A stretch of 64,000 nt of DNA from Paracoccaceae bacterium (GTDB lineage: Bacteria; Pseudomonadota; Alphaproteobacteria; Rhodobacterales; Rhodobacteraceae), in the NCBI GenBank assembly GCA_024636555.1, contig JAGXGW010000021.1:59103-123102 (forward strand), written 5' to 3'. The notes below the pieces were generated by a model. That model was not told the origin of the DNA. It did no database searches and saw only the letters and a program-made list of their open reading frames with translations. A program made the position numbers and the translations under genes. The stretch's first letter is position 1, and every line of letters starts with the position of its first letter. This document shows, one piece after another, positions 28,594 to 39,033 of this stretch.

Positions 28594-29721
28594 TCAGCCG
28601 TCAGCCTGCGCCTCGGCACGCGATTTGCCGGAAACATCCATCGCCAGTGTCGCGCCCATCAGCCCGTCCAGATCGCCGTCAAGCACGCCTTGCGTGTCCG
28701 ATGTTTCGAAGCCGGTGCGCAGATCCTTGACCATCTGGTAGGGTTGCAAAACGTAAGAGCGGATCTGGTTGCCCCAGCCTGCGTCACCCTTGTTGGCATG
28801 CGCCTCGTTGATGGCGGCGTTGCGTTTGTCGAGTTCCAACTGGTAGAGCCGCGATTTCAGCGCCTTCATCGCGATATCGCGGTTCTGGTGCTGGGACTTT
28901 TCCGAACTGGTCACCACGATGCCGGTGGGCATGTGGGTGATCCGTACCGCCGAATCCGTGGTGTTGACGTGCTGGCCACCCGCGCCGGAGGAGCGGTAGG
29001 TGTCGATGCGGATATCGTTGGGGGCCACTTCGATGTCGATATTGTCATCCACCACCGGATAGACCCAGACCGAGGAAAACGAGGTATGCCGCCGTGCGGC
29101 GCTGTCATAGGGGCTGATCCGGACCAGACGGTGCACGCCGGATTCCGATTTCAGCCAGCCGTAAGCGTTATGGCCGGTGATCTTGTAGACGACCGATTTG
29201 ATCCCCGCTTCTTCGCCGGGGCTTTGGGCCTGCATCTCGACCTTGTAGCCCTTGCGCTCTGCCCAGCGGACATACATCCGCGCAAGGATGCTGGCCCAGT
29301 CGCAGCTTTCCGTACCGCCCGCGCCGGCGTTGATCTCCAGAAAGGAATCGTTGCTGTCCGCCTCGCCGTCCAGCAGCGCCTCAAGCTCTTTCTCGGCGGC
29401 TTTCAGCTTCAGCGCCTTGATCGCGGCCTCGGCCTCGGACACGACTTCGGTGTCCTCCTCCATCTCGCCAAGCTCGATCAGGTCGATATTGTCCTGCAAT
29501 TCCTGTGCGATGCCCGTGACCGTGGCCATCGCATCCACCAGCGTCTGGCGGTCGCGCATCAGGATCTGTGCCTTTTCGGGATCATCCCAGAGGGTGGGGT
29601 CCTCGACGCGCGCGTTGAATTCTTCCAGACGGTGCGGGGCCATCTCCCAATCCATGCGCTGGCGCAGCAGTTCCAGCGATTTCTGGATCTCGGCAATCAT
29701 GTTCTGAACCTCGGCGCGCAT
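28594..29721 (-). CDS. prfB: Peptide chain release factor 2
   Basis: 375 residues. RF2 recognises UGA and UAA. Visible are the GGQ loop in [18 protein letters not shown] that triggers hydrolysis of peptidyl-tRNA, the [14 protein letters not shown] block and the HPF-like end. The single frame is continuous: where E. coli prfB needs its autoregulatory +1 frameshift after about codon 25 this gene reads through (LRQRMDWE), so that regulation is absent. AGGAAGA precedes the ATG. Confidence 0.95.
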   Translation of the reverse strand: MRAEVQNMIAEIQKSLELLRQRMDWEMAPHRLEEFNARVEDPTLWDDPEKAQILMRDRQTLVDAMATVTGIAQELQDNIDLIELGEMEEDTEVVSEAEAAIKALKLKAAEKELEALLDGEADSNDSFLEINAGAGGTESCDWASILARMYVRWAERKGYKVEMQAQSPGEEAGIKSVVYKITGHNAYGWLKSESGVHRLVRISPYDSAARRHTSFSSVWVYPVVDDNIDIEVAPNDIRIDTYRSSGAGGQHVNTTDSAVRITHMPTGIVVTSSEKSQHQNRDIAMKALKSRLYQLELDKRNAAINEAHANKGDAGWGNQIRSYVLQPYQMVKDLRTGFETSDTQGVLDGDLDGLMGATLAMDVSGKSRAEAQADG

Positions 29722-29807
29722 GGGTCTTCCTGCTGGATAAAGAGATGGATGTGTCAGCCCCGCGTGATAAACCAGCGCGGGCCGAGGAGCAAGCGGGCCA
29801 GCCGGTA

Positions 29808-32348
29808 TCAGTAAAGCCCGCCCGACGTCACGGTGCCGAAATCGGCCTTGGGACCGACCGTCGCGGTGCTGCCGGTAGAGGTGGTCACCTCGCGACCCGC
29901 GCGCGCGCCCGCCTCTTCCACCATTGGCAGGTTGGAGCCCATTGCAAAGCCGCCGTCAAACATAACGCCGAAAACCGGCTCCTCGCCATCGCGGAAATAC
30001 TCGGCCACAACGAAGTCGCCTGTCGCATCATCCGCAAGGCGCGCGCCGGTGAAACGGTCGATCTTGATGAAACGGCCACCCGGCGGCACGGTGAAAGGTC
30101 CGCCGCCGTATTTCGCGGTGGCTTTCTTCATGAACTCCTGAAACACCGGCCCGCACATGCCCCCGCCCGAGGCACCACGGCCCAAGGGACGCGGCTGGTC
30201 GTAGCCGATGTAGCAACCCGCCACGATATTGCTGGTGAAACCGACGAACCAGACATCCTTGGAGTCGTTTGTCGTGCCGGTCTTGCCCGCGACAGGCACA
30301 TCAAGACCGACCGTGCGGGCAGCAGTGCCACGATCCACAACGCCCGTCATCATCGAGGTCAGCTGATAGGCCGTGACCGCGTTCATCACCCGCTCAAGCT
30401 GCGAATCGATCCGCGGCGCCACACCGGGGCTGATCCCCGGCACCGCGCAATCGACGCAGTTGCGCTGGTCGTGGCGGTAGATTGTGCGCCCGTAGCGGTC
30501 CTGCACACGGTCGACAAGCGTAGGCTGCACCCGCTCGCCACCATTGGCGAACATGGCATAGGCGGCGACCATCTGGAACAGTGTGGTCTCCTCCGAGCCC
30601 AGCGAATTGGCCAGAAAACGGCCCATATTGGTGTAGACACCGAACCGTTCGGCATAATCGGCCACGACCTCCATCCCGATTTCCTGCGCGAGGCGGATGG
30701 TCATCAGGTTGCGCGACTGCTCGATACCGGTACGCAAAGGCGTGGGGCCGTAATACTGGTTGCTGGCATTGCGGGGCCGCCAAAGACCCTGCGGCGTGTT
30801 CACTTCGATCGGCGCATCGACCACGATGGTGGCAGGGCTGTAGCCGCTGTCCAGCGCTGCCGCATAGACGAAGGGTTTGAAGCTGGAACCGGGCTGGCGC
30901 TGCGCCTGCGTGGCGCGGTTGAACACCGAATCCTGATAGCTGAAGCCGCCCTGCATCGCGATCACACGGCCTGTGTTCACATCCATCGCCATGAAACCGC
31001 CCTGCACCTCGGGGATCTGGCGCAGGCTCCAGCGCACGAAGCTGCCGTCACTGTCCGACGTGATGGCGCGGACCAGCACGATATCGCCCACTTCCAGCAG
31101 ATCGGACGGGGTCTGTGCACGGCGACCAAGGCTGCCGTTCTCCAGCCGTTTGCGCGCCCATGTCACGTCATCGGCCGCGATCACATGATCCTCGCCCTCC
31201 TGCCCCTCGATCCCCAGACGGGCCTCGGACCCGGAGAGGGAGAGCACCACGGCGGGCAACCATTGACCGTTGAGGGTGACATCACGCGGCAGCGGCATGC
31301 GGGCCAGCGCCGCGCGCCAGTCCGCCAGCGCATCCGCCTCCAGTTGCTGCCCCGTCCCGCGCCAGACCCCGGTGTCGCGATCAAAACGCTCCAGCGCGCG
31401 CCGCAGCGCCAGCGCCGCCTCGCCCTGCATTTCAGGATCGATCGTGGCGCGCACGGTCATGCCGCCGGAGAAAAACTCGTCCTCGCCGAAATCCAGCGAC
31501 AACTGGCGGCGGATCTCGTCGGTGAAATAATCGCGTGGCGGCAGGGCGGTGCGGAAGGCCTCGAAATCGCCGCCCTGCACCGAGCGGACCGGCATGGCCA
31601 GTTCGGCCTCCAGCTGCGCGGGCGTCAGATAGCCGTTATCCCCCATCTCGCGAAGTACGTAGTTGCGCCGCGCGGTCAGGCGGTCAACCTGCCGGACGGG
31701 GTGATAATCCGACGGGGCCTTGGGCAGCGAGGCCAGAAACGCCGCCTCGTGCGGTGCCAGATCGCGCAGCGGTTTGTTGAAATAGGTGAGGGACGCCGCC
31801 GTCACGCCGTAGGAATTCTGGCCAAGGAAAATCTCGTTCAGGTACAGCTCAAGGATACGGTCCTTGCTCAGCGTCTCTTCCAGACGGGTCGCAAGGATGA
31901 TCTCCTTGATCTTGCGCTCTGCCGCACGTTCGCCGCCCAGAAGGAAGTTCTTCATCACCTGCTGCGTGATGGTGGAGGCGCCACGCACATCCTGACCACG
32001 CGAGACGACAGCATCGTAAGCCGCAGCGGCAATGCTGCGGGCGTCATAGCCGCCGTGGCTGTAGAAATTCTTGTCCTCGGCCGAAATGAACGCCTGCTTC
32101 ACCAGATCGGGGATTTCGTCCGCAGGGGTAAACAGCCGCCGCTCTTTTGCGAACTCGTCGATGATACGCCCCTCCGCCGAATAGATCCGGCTGATCGTGG
32201 GCGGAGTATATTGCGAAAGGCTTTCATGGCTGGGCAACTCGCGCCCATAGATGTAAAGCACCGCGCCGATGGTCAGCGCGACGGCGAAGATGCCCATCGT
32301 CACAAGGGTGAAGATACCGCCAAGGACGGAAAGGAAGAATCTGGTCAC
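29808..32348 (-). CDS. mrcA: Penicillin-binding protein 1A (class A PBP)
   Basis: 846 residues: a short cytoplasmic end and membrane anchor ([27 protein letters not shown]), glycosyltransferase family 51 domain ([45 protein letters not shown]), then a transpeptidase with SSFK ([13 protein letters not shown]), SRN and KTGT ([13 protein letters not shown]). It polymerises and crosslinks peptidoglycan in the periplasm. The start codon is GTG with GAGG seven bases upstream. It follows amiC on the same strand with a 141-base gap, a common pairing. Confidence 0.95.
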   Translation of the reverse strand: MTRFFLSVLGGIFTLVTMGIFAVALTIGAVLYIYGRELPSHESLSQYTPPTISRIYSAEGRIIDEFAKERRLFTPADEIPDLVKQAFISAEDKNFYSHGGYDARSIAAAAYDAVVSRGQDVRGASTITQQVMKNFLLGGERAAERKIKEIILATRLEETLSKDRILELYLNEIFLGQNSYGVTAASLTYFNKPLRDLAPHEAAFLASLPKAPSDYHPVRQVDRLTARRNYVLREMGDNGYLTPAQLEAELAMPVRSVQGGDFEAFRTALPPRDYFTDEIRRQLSLDFGEDEFFSGGMTVRATIDPEMQGEAALALRRALERFDRDTGVWRGTGQQLEADALADWRAALARMPLPRDVTLNGQWLPAVVLSLSGSEARLGIEGQEGEDHVIAADDVTWARKRLENGSLGRRAQTPSDLLEVGDIVLVRAITSDSDGSFVRWSLRQIPEVQGGFMAMDVNTGRVIAMQGGFSYQDSVFNRATQAQRQPGSSFKPFVYAAALDSGYSPATIVVDAPIEVNTPQGLWRPRNASNQYYGPTPLRTGIEQSRNLMTIRLAQEIGMEVVADYAERFGVYTNMGRFLANSLGSEETTLFQMVAAYAMFANGGERVQPTLVDRVQDRYGRTIYRHDQRNCVDCAVPGISPGVAPRIDSQLERVMNAVTAYQLTSMMTGVVDRGTAARTVGLDVPVAGKTGTTNDSKDVWFVGFTSNIVAGCYIGYDQPRPLGRGASGGGMCGPVFQEFMKKATAKYGGGPFTVPPGGRFIKIDRFTGARLADDATGDFVVAEYFRDGEEPVFGVMFDGGFAMGSNLPMVEEAGARAGREVTTSTGSTATVGPKADFGTVTSGGLY

Positions 32349-32489
32349 GGGCGGCCTCTGAATGAATTATGCCATTCTATACCTGTCCACGGGGAAAGGG
32401 TCAAAACAAGAACCCGCGAGAAGCGGCGGTGAATTGCCGTGTCACGTGATTTGAGTAGCCTCGCATGCTGCCTTACCGCCCCGCCTGCA

Positions 32490-33743
32490 TCACTGGCGCA
32501 CCAGATCGGAGATCGCAGCATCCTCTGCCACCCACAGGGTCAGCCCGTCCAGCAGCGCCTCGGCCATGCTTTGGCGAAAGGCGGGGTCGCGCAGATTTTT
32601 CAGATCACGCGGGCTGGACAGAAAGCCCACCTCCAGCAAGATCGAGAGAATATCGGGTGCCTTGAGCACAGAAAACGCCGCGCGCCGCACGGGGCGGCTG
32701 TTGAGGGGCAATTCCGCAGAGCCGATCCCCCTGACCAGCGCCTGCGCCAGCCGTTCGGCGCGGGGCTGCGTTTCCTGACGCGCCAGATCCATCAGGATGC
32801 CCGCCACCTGATCGTCCTGTCCCGTCAGGTCGATCCCCGCCAACAGATCGTCACGGTCATGCCGTTCGGCCAGTGCGGCAGAGGCGGCGTCGCTGGCGCT
32901 GTCGGACAGCAGATGCACGGTCGCGCCATGCGCCTGCCCTTCGGACAGGGCATCGGCATGTAGCGAGATGAAGACCTGCCCACCCGCCGCATGGGCGATA
33001 TCCACGCGCCTGTCCAGCGAGACGAAACTGTCATCACTGCGTGTCAGCACCACCTCGAAATTGCCGTCGCGCAACAGCACCTCCTGCAATTCGCGCGCAA
33101 AAGTCAGCATTAGTTCCTTCTCCGACAGACCGTCCCGCTCGGCCCCCGGATCAATGCCGCCGTGGCCCGGATCGAGCACGACAACCAGCGGCCCCTCCCC
33201 CACGACGCGTGGTTCGGGGCGCGTCAGTTCTTCGGGGGGCGGCAGATCAAAGGCCGGATCACGCGGCGCGCCGGAACGCGCGGCGAAATCCGCCGCACTG
33301 GTGGCACGCAAGGCGATCTGCAAGCGCCCCTGCCCGGTTTGCGGATCAATCCGCAGGCCCGCGCGGTGCAGTGCCAGCGGTCGCGCCAGATCCAGCACCA
33401 TCCGCGACCAGCCCGGACGCACCGCGCCAAAGCGCAGCGCTGTCACATCGGGAATGGTGCCAAGCGCATCCGGCGCAAGGCCCTGCCAGTCCACCTCGCG
33501 GAAATCGAGCACCAGTCGCGGCGGCACATCATCCACCGGCGCCAGCGTATAGGCACGGTAGGGCACGCCCTGACTGAGCGTCAGATCAAGGACCACGCCC
33601 TCATCGGTCTGGAAAAGCTGGCTCTGATCCGCCACAACCCGCGCCAGCGCGCTGAAATTGCCCGTTTGCGCCTGCGCTGGTGCAGGCCAGAACTGGCACA
33701 ACACGGCCAGAACCACCGCTGCAACATATAAAAACCTGCTCAT
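32490..33743 (-). CDS. amiC: N-acetylmuramoyl-L-alanine amidase (AmiC type)
   Basis: 417 residues with a signal peptide (VLAVLCQFWPAPAQAQ), an N-terminal AMIN domain (about 30-145, septal targeting) and a C-terminal Amidase_3 zinc domain: LDPGHGGIDPGA (His), KELMLTFARELQE (Glu), FISLHADA (His) and LLEVGFLSSP (catalytic Glu). It splits daughter-cell peptidoglycan at division, normally activated by EnvC/NlpD. Just upstream is a gene-free stretch of about 450 bases that carries repeat copy B. Confidence 0.93.
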   Translation of the reverse strand: MSRFLYVAAVVLAVLCQFWPAPAQAQTGNFSALARVVADQSQLFQTDEGVVLDLTLSQGVPYRAYTLAPVDDVPPRLVLDFREVDWQGLAPDALGTIPDVTALRFGAVRPGWSRMVLDLARPLALHRAGLRIDPQTGQGRLQIALRATSAADFAARSGAPRDPAFDLPPPEELTRPEPRVVGEGPLVVVLDPGHGGIDPGAERDGLSEKELMLTFARELQEVLLRDGNFEVVLTRSDDSFVSLDRRVDIAHAAGGQVFISLHADALSEGQAHGATVHLLSDSASDAASAALAERHDRDDLLAGIDLTGQDDQVAGILMDLARQETQPRAERLAQALVRGIGSAELPLNSRPVRRAAFSVLKAPDILSILLEVGFLSSPRDLKNLRDPAFRQSMAEALLDGLTLWVAEDAAISDLVRQ

Positions 33744-33990
33744 CTATCGCCCCCGACCGGTTCGCCCGACCTTTTGCGCAGACTAGCAGAAGTGCAGCGC
33801 ACAGGAAAACCGCAAAGGCGCAAGCCGGGTGTTCGGCATCTGATCAAAGGTCTGCCGAGACTGCCCGGAGCCATGAGCGGACTGGTACCAAGCCGTGAAA
33901 CGGCACGTTGCGCGTTGTTCCGCGCTTTAGCATATCAATGCGACAGAGGGCACCGCAGGGCTGCGGCCGTGCGACCCAACGCATCAGTCT

Positions 33991-34112
33991 GGCAGTTTAT
34001 CGCACAGCGACATCCAGCCTCTCGCCGTGGCACTTGCGGCAGCCAAATCGCACGGCCGGGGGGCGGCCCTGCGATGCCCGTGCCGCTGCGCGGCTGTTCC
34101 GGGCGGGGTGGC
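33991..34112 (+). repeat. Dispersed intergenic repeat, copy B
   Basis: About 122 bases from GGCAGTTTATCG to GGCTGTTCCGGGCGGGG, the same orientation sense as copy C and opposite to copy A. It lies in the 455-base gap 33744-34198 between amiC and the frameshifted hydrolase. In the rest of the gap I see no convincing gene, only the amiC upstream region. Confidence 0.85.
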
Positions 34113-34198
34113 ACGCTTTAAGTCCACTTGATCCCGCAAGACTACTTGTCGCGACCGCATCGCCATGCGTGCAGGAGCCTTTCGTCAGGCAACGAACG

Positions 34199-35082
34199 CT
34201 AGTCCCGCTGCGGGAAACATCCTCTGACGACGGCAGTCTGCACCAGAAAGCGCCGCAAACTCCTGCGCGCCAGTCTGTTGTCGAGTACAAAATGCGAGCC
34301 GCCCGCGTTATAGACTTCCGGCACAATCATGGAGCCATGGCTGCCCAGCCGCGCGGCGATCCGGTAGACCATCATCCGCGATGGCCAGACATGATCATCA
34401 TCGGCATAGGAAAGATAAATCGGGACTGAAATACGCTCCACCGGTATCAGCGCAGCGGTCACGGCACCAGACCGCGCAAGCGCCGCCTCGTGCATGGCTC
34501 GGTATCCCTCAAGCCCCAGCACACCCCGCCATGTCGCCGGACTGAAGGTCGGATAGGGCACGAAGGGCAAGGGCTGGTCGTCGCGCCGCCACGACGCATG
34601 TTTGCGCAGGGAGACCTTGCTGGACTGGAACACGACATGCGAAGGTACCAGCGCCGCGACCGCGCCGATCAGCGGGTTGTCCGCCGCCAGCAAAAGCGCC
34701 AGTTCGCCGCCCTTCGAGGCCCCGACAACGAAAATGCAGCGCGCATCCACCGCAGGGTCCGCAGCCAGCGCCGCGATCAGATCATCGAACGGGTCCAGCG
34801 CGATCCTGTCCAGTTCTGCCGGCAGGCCGGGCAGACCGAAATAGGCCACCCGCGCCACGCTGAACCCTGCTCCGTGCAACGCGCGCGCCATGGGATGGTC
34901 CGCTGCGAAGCGCCCGCCCTCCGACCGCCGAGCATCACAACGACAGGGCCGCGCTTTTTTTGCTGGTCGTAATGGACAGAGATTCCGGCGGGCGGCAGAG
35001 GGTCGGGCCACAGCACAGCGGCAAGGCCGAAGGTGATAAAAAGGACCGCAATCACGCGTAACAACAAACCGCTTCGCTTCAC
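34199..35082 (-). pseudogene. Acyl-CoA thioester hydrolase/BAAT C-terminal-type alpha/beta hydrolase, frameshifted
   Basis: Read on the minus strand from GTG 35082, residues 1-53 include an N-terminal hydrophobic segment (LLLRVIAVLFITFGLAAVLW) and end VVVMLGG; the expected continuation SEGGRFAADHPMARAL is in another frame. One base (a T) appears to be missing at 34921-34926, inside GGCGG-TCGGAGG. Restored, the product is about 294 residues with the nucleophile motif VGASKGGELA and C-terminal catalytic Asp/His regions (YADDDHVWPS, GGSHFVLDN). The GTG overlaps the upstream aminotransferase stop. Either a real inactivating deletion or a sequence error. Confidence 0.8.
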
Positions 35083-36230
35083 AAATGGCCGGCCTCGCGC
35101 ATGAACCGTTCCAGTCGTACCAGCCCCTCACGGATATCCGCCGTGGCGCGGGCATAGGAGAAGCGCAACGTGCCGCCGCCCCGCACCGGGTCGAAATCCA
35201 GCCCCGGTGTCACGGCAACGCCTGCCTTGTCCAGTATCTCGGCGGCGAAGGCGCGGCTGTCGTCGGTCAGGTGGCTGACATCGGCATAGACGTAGAAGGC
35301 CCCGTCAGGCGGCGCGATCCGGTCGAATCCGGCTTTCGGCAACCCCTCCAGCATCAGACGGCGATTCTCGCGGTAGACGGCCATGTTCGCCTCAAGCTCG
35401 GGTGTGCAATCCATCGCGGCCAAGGCGGCGATCTGGCTGGCATGGGGCGGGCAGATGAACATGTTCTGCGCGATCCGTTCAATCCGGCGGACGTGATCAG
35501 GTGGCACCACCATCCAGCCCACACGCCAGCCGGTCATGGAGAAATACTTGGAAAACGAGTTGATCACATAGACGTCATCGCTGATCTCCAGCGCGGTGAC
35601 GGCTTTGGCCTCGTATTCGATACCGTGATAGATCTCGTCGCTGATAAAGGCGGCCCCTGCCCCTTGGGCCGCATGGATCAGCCCGGCCAGTGCAGTGCGG
35701 TCCAGCATCGTGCCGGTGGGATTGGCGGGGGAGGCGACCATCAGGCCGGCAAGGTCCATGCCCGCGAAATCGGCGGCGACGGGCTGGAAACGGTTCTCGG
35801 CAGAGGTGGGCAGATCAACAGGGTGCAGGCCAAGCGCGCGCAGGATCTGGCGGTAGCTGGGATAGCCCGGCGCACCGATGCCGACCTTGTCGCCGCTGTC
35901 GAACAACGCGGTGAAGGCCAGAATGAACGCCCCCGACGAGCCGGAGGTGACCACGACGCGGGCGGGATCGAGATCGACGCCGTACCATTCGCCGTAAAGC
36001 TGCGCGATGCGGGCGCGCAACGCGGGCAGGCCCAAAGCGACGGTATATCCCAGCGCGTCCGTCTCCATCGCGCGGGCCAGCGCGTCGCGCGCGCCCTGCG
36101 GAGCGGGTGTACCGGGCTGGCCCACCTCCATATGAATGATGTGGCGGCCCGCTGCCTCGGCGGCGCGGGCGGCCTCCATCACATCCATCACGATGAAGGG
36201 ATCAACCGCCCCGCGTCTTGAGTTCCGCAT
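35079..36230 (-). CDS. PLP-dependent aminotransferase (class I/II)
   Basis: 383 residues. Fold-type I core: HMEVGQPGTPAP, VVVTSGSSGAFILAFTAL, MVASPANPTGTM, FISDEIYHGIEYE and the Schiff-base Lys in INSFSKYFSMTGWRVGW; C-terminal Arg in LRFSYARA binds the substrate carboxylate. It resembles aspartate/methionine-type aminotransferases but the amino acid cannot be assigned. GGGAATAACAG precedes the ATG. Its stop overlaps the GTG of the frameshifted hydrolase downstream, suggesting one transcript. Confidence 0.87.
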   Translation of the reverse strand: MRNSRRGAVDPFIVMDVMEAARAAEAAGRHIIHMEVGQPGTPAPQGARDALARAMETDALGYTVALGLPALRARIAQLYGEWYGVDLDPARVVVTSGSSGAFILAFTALFDSGDKVGIGAPGYPSYRQILRALGLHPVDLPTSAENRFQPVAADFAGMDLAGLMVASPANPTGTMLDRTALAGLIHAAQGAGAAFISDEIYHGIEYEAKAVTALEISDDVYVINSFSKYFSMTGWRVGWMVVPPDHVRRIERIAQNMFICPPHASQIAALAAMDCTPELEANMAVYRENRRLMLEGLPKAGFDRIAPPDGAFYVYADVSHLTDDSRAFAAEILDKAGVAVTPGLDFDPVRGGGTLRFSYARATADIREGLVRLERFMREAGHL

Positions 36231-36361
36231 CTGTTATTCCCTATGCTTCGGCTTGAGGCGGCAATTCACAGGGAAATGGCGGGCAGGTCAATGCAACAGC
36301 TTCGAAACCTTTCGATGAAACGGCCACGTCGCGCGTGCAGAACCCGCAGGGGCACCGCGCC

Positions 36362-36475
36362 ATGCTGATCCATATCCACCATGCCACGGGCCGTGTGCCA
36401 CGCCGCTGGCCCTCTTACAATCGCGCGCAGGATGTGGTCTTTGCTGCCAAAACCGCCGCCAAAATCCGGAGATGA
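36362..36475 (+). CDS. Possible 37-residue small protein upstream of a DsbA-like gene
   Basis: An ATG frame (MLIHIHHATGRVPRRWPSYN...AAKIRR) with AGGGG before it, ending in TGA that overlaps the ATGATG start region of the next gene. It is basic and His-rich at its N-terminus, unlike a membrane or secreted protein. Codon third positions are GC-rich like neighbours. No family recognised; only the context supports it. Confidence 0.3.
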   Translation: MLIHIHHATGRVPRRWPSYNRAQDVVFAAKTAAKIRR

Positions 36476-36480
36476 TGTTC

Positions 36481-37248
36481 ATGACAAAGTTTTATCGCAA
36501 GGCCACATTCGCCGCCGCTTTCAGTTTCATGGCGATGGCCGCGCCGATGCAGGCGCAGGCGTTCGACGTCACCGACATGTCCGCGGACGAGCGCAGCGCC
36601 TTGCGCGAGGAAATCCGCAGCTATCTGCTGGATAACCCCGAGATCATCATGGAAGCGGTGAGTGTGCTGGAACAGCGTCAGGCCGAGGCGCAGGCGATGG
36701 GCGATGTAGATCTGGTGCGGGTCAATGCGGATGCGATCTTTGACGACGGCCATTCATGGGTGGGCGGCAATCCGGACGGCGATATCACGCTGGTCGAGTT
36801 CACCGATTACCGCTGCAGCTTCTGCCGCCGCGCGCATTCGGAAGTGGAGCAATTGCTGGCGGCGGATGGCAATATCCGTTTCATCATCAAGGAATTCCCG
36901 ATTTTGGGCGAGGAATCGGTGTTGTCCTCGCGCTTTGCCATCGCGGTGAAGCAAATTGCGGGCGATGAGGCCTACAAGGCCGCGCATGACATGCTGATCA
37001 CGTTCCGTGGTCCGATCACGCCCGATACGCTGGAGCGGATGGCGGATGATCTGGATCTGGACGGCGCGGCCATTCTGGACCGGATGATGGGCGAGGATGT
37101 CACGCAGGTGATCGCCGACAACCACGCGCTGGCCGGACGCTTGCGGATCAGCGGCACGCCGACTTTCGTGCTGGAAGACCAGTTGCTGCGGGGCTACCTG
37201 CCCTTGGCCGATATGCAGGCGGTGGTGGCGCAGACCCGTCAGGAATGA
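36481..37248 (+). CDS. DsbA-like thioredoxin-fold protein, periplasmic
   Basis: 255 residues with a signal peptide (FAAAFSFMAMAAPMQAQA), an N-terminal helical extension (about 22-70), then a thioredoxin fold with the CxxC site CSFC (DYRCSFCRRAH) and the cis-Pro loop RISGTPTFVLED. Such proteins introduce or shuffle disulfides in the periplasm; the extended N-terminus matches DsbA-like proteins of the BdbD/ScsC type. The start at 36481 is chosen because CGGAG is about ten bases before it; in-frame ATGs at 36472 and 36475 are alternatives. A second thiol protein follows with almost no gap. Confidence 0.85.
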   Translation: MTKFYRKATFAAAFSFMAMAAPMQAQAFDVTDMSADERSALREEIRSYLLDNPEIIMEAVSVLEQRQAEAQAMGDVDLVRVNADAIFDDGHSWVGGNPDGDITLVEFTDYRCSFCRRAHSEVEQLLAADGNIRFIIKEFPILGEESVLSSRFAIAVKQIAGDEAYKAAHDMLITFRGPITPDTLERMADDLDLDGAAILDRMMGEDVTQVIADNHALAGRLRISGTPTFVLEDQLLRGYLPLADMQAVVAQTRQE

Positions 37249-37250
37249 CG

Positions 37251-37757
37251 ATGCGCAAACTGAAGGCTGCGGCCTGCGCGCTGATCCTGTCTGGCAGTGT
37301 CGCGCAGGCGGAACCGCTGTTCGATGCAGCGGGCCGTGCGGCGCTGGGGGCGGAAATCCGCGCCCTGCTGCTGGCCGAACCCGAGATCGTGGCACGCGCC
37401 CTGACCCCACCATCAGCGTTTGAGGACGCAGTTTCAGCCGATATGGACCGTCTGACACGGTTGGCGCCGCGCCTGTTTGACCCCGCGCAAGCGGGGTTTG
37501 GCGCGGCAGATGCGCGCCTGCGGATCGCGTTTTTCACATCCGACACGTGCGCCGCCTGTGCGCAGGCCAAAGATGACCTGCGGGCGCTGGTGGCGACCCG
37601 TGACCTGCGGGTGACGGTGTTTTCACTGGAAGATGCGGAAGCCCGCGATCTGGCCGCCACGCTGGAACTGACCGAAAGCCCGGCCTATGTCCTGCCGGAT
37701 ATGATGCTGCAGGGGCACATACCACCGGTGATTCTGGAGCGTTATCTGGCGCGGTAG
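37251..37757 (+). CDS. Thioredoxin-like periplasmic protein
   Basis: 168 residues. Signal peptide (KAAACALILSGSVAQA), an N-terminal helical part and a thioredoxin-like domain with CAAC (SDTCAACAQAKDDL) and a cis-Pro region ELTESPAYVLPD. It is a degraded relative of the preceding DsbA-like protein with the same architecture. AGGA lies six bases before the ATG at 37251; an ATG six bases earlier overlaps the upstream stop. Probably partners the preceding protein (electron donor or redundant oxidase); this is inference. Confidence 0.75.
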   Translation: MRKLKAAACALILSGSVAQAEPLFDAAGRAALGAEIRALLLAEPEIVARALTPPSAFEDAVSADMDRLTRLAPRLFDPAQAGFGAADARLRIAFFTSDTCAACAQAKDDLRALVATRDLRVTVFSLEDAEARDLAATLELTESPAYVLPDMMLQGHIPPVILERYLAR

Positions 37758-37806
37758 GCTCTGACCCCTTCCTGGCCGCAAACGCGCCTGTGACGGTTGC
37801 TATGTC

Positions 37807-38946
37807 CTACTCCGCCGCTTGTGCGGCGGCTGCGGCCTTTTGCTCCGCCTCGATCACCTCGGCGCGGCGTTCAACCTGTTCCACGATATGCTCGATCATC
37901 TGCTCGTTGCCCAGCTTGTGGCTCTGCTTGCCCGCGAGATAGACCATGCCGGACCCTGCCCCGCCACCGGTAAAGCCGATATCGGTCATCAGCGCCTCGC
38001 CCGGGCCGTTGACCACGCAGCCGATGATCGACAGGCTCATCGGGGTCTTGATATGCTCCAGCCGTTTTTCCAGAGCCTCGACTGTCTTGATCACGTTGAA
38101 CCCCTGCCGCGCACAAGACGGGCAGGAGATGATGTTGACGCCGCGATGGCGCAGGCCAAGCGATTTGAGGATCTCGAAACCGACCTTGACCTCCTGTACC
38201 GGATCGGCAGACAGCGAGACGCGGATCGTATCGCCGATGCCCATCCACAGCAGATTGCCGAGCCCGATGGCCGATTTGATCGTGCCGGAGACAAAGCCCC
38301 CCGCCTCGGTGATGCCCAGATGGATCGGCGCATCCGTCGCCTCGGCCAGTTGCTGGTAGGCGGCGGCCGCCATGAAGACGTCCGATGCCTTCACGCTGAT
38401 CTTGAACTCGTGGAAATCGTTGTCCTGCAGGATCTTGATGTGATCCAGACCTGATTCTACCATCGCATCGGGGCAAGGCTCGCCGTATTTGTCCAGCAGA
38501 TGCTTTTCCAGCGAGCCTGCATTCACGCCGATGCGGATGGAGCAATTGTTGTCGCGCGCGGCCTTGATCACCTCGCGCACGCGTTTTTCGTCACCGATAT
38601 TGCCCGGATTGATCCGCAGGCAGGCGGCCCCTGCCTCGGCGGCCTCGATCCCGCGTTTGTAATGGAAATGGATATCGGCCACGAGCGGCACATCCACCTC
38701 GCGCACGATCTCGCGCAGCGCGCGGGAGCTTTCCTGATCCGGCACCGAGACACGCACGATATCGGCGCCCGCTTCGGCGGCGGCGTTGATCTGCGCGATC
38801 GTCGCGGCCACATCCGTGGTCAGCGTGTTGGTCATCGTCTGCACGGAAATCGGCGCATCGCCCCCCACAGGCACGCGGCCCACATGGATCATGCGGCTTT
38901 TGCGGCGGTAGATGTTGCGCCAGGGGCGGATATGATTGAGCGACAT
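37807..38946 (-). CDS. ispG: 4-Hydroxy-3-methylbut-2-en-1-yl diphosphate synthase
   Basis: 379 residues, the ferredoxin/flavodoxin-dependent GcpE type. It makes HMBPP in the MEP isoprenoid pathway. TIM-barrel sequence ([39 protein letters not shown]) leads to the [4Fe-4S] ligands in [10 protein letters not shown] and [22 protein letters not shown] precedes the ATG at 38946; longer upstream frames extend into the intergenic region. It follows the RodZ-like gene by 87 bases, an arrangement widespread in Proteobacteria. Confidence 0.95.
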   Translation of the reverse strand: MSLNHIRPWRNIYRRKSRMIHVGRVPVGGDAPISVQTMTNTLTTDVAATIAQINAAAEAGADIVRVSVPDQESSRALREIVREVDVPLVADIHFHYKRGIEAAEAGAACLRINPGNIGDEKRVREVIKAARDNNCSIRIGVNAGSLEKHLLDKYGEPCPDAMVESGLDHIKILQDNDFHEFKISVKASDVFMAAAAYQQLAEATDAPIHLGITEAGGFVSGTIKSAIGLGNLLWMGIGDTIRVSLSADPVQEVKVGFEILKSLGLRHRGVNIISCPSCARQGFNVIKTVEALEKRLEHIKTPMSLSIIGCVVNGPGEALMTDIGFTGGGAGSGMVYLAGKQSHKLGNEQMIEHIVEQVERRAEVIEAEQKAAAAAQAAE

Positions 38947-39033
38947 GAAGGTTACCTGCTGCGAAAACTTGGGGAGAGCATATCGCTTGCGGGGCCTGCC
39001 TGCAATCGCCGCAGGCCGGAAGGACGGCAATAC

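Noticed and set aside
28594..29721. Programmed +1 frameshift in prfB
   Set aside because: I looked for the in-frame UGA after about codon 25 as in E. coli; this gene has none and reads straight through.
29745..32432. Very long + strand open frame opposite mrcA
   Set aside because: No start signals or recognisable domains; the minus strand frame encodes all PBP1A motifs. It is an antisense shadow caused by high GC.
33774..34429. Short + strand frames across repeat copy B
   Set aside because: They consist of repeat DNA in different frames; copies A and C are not preserved in one reading frame, so a protein is not supported.
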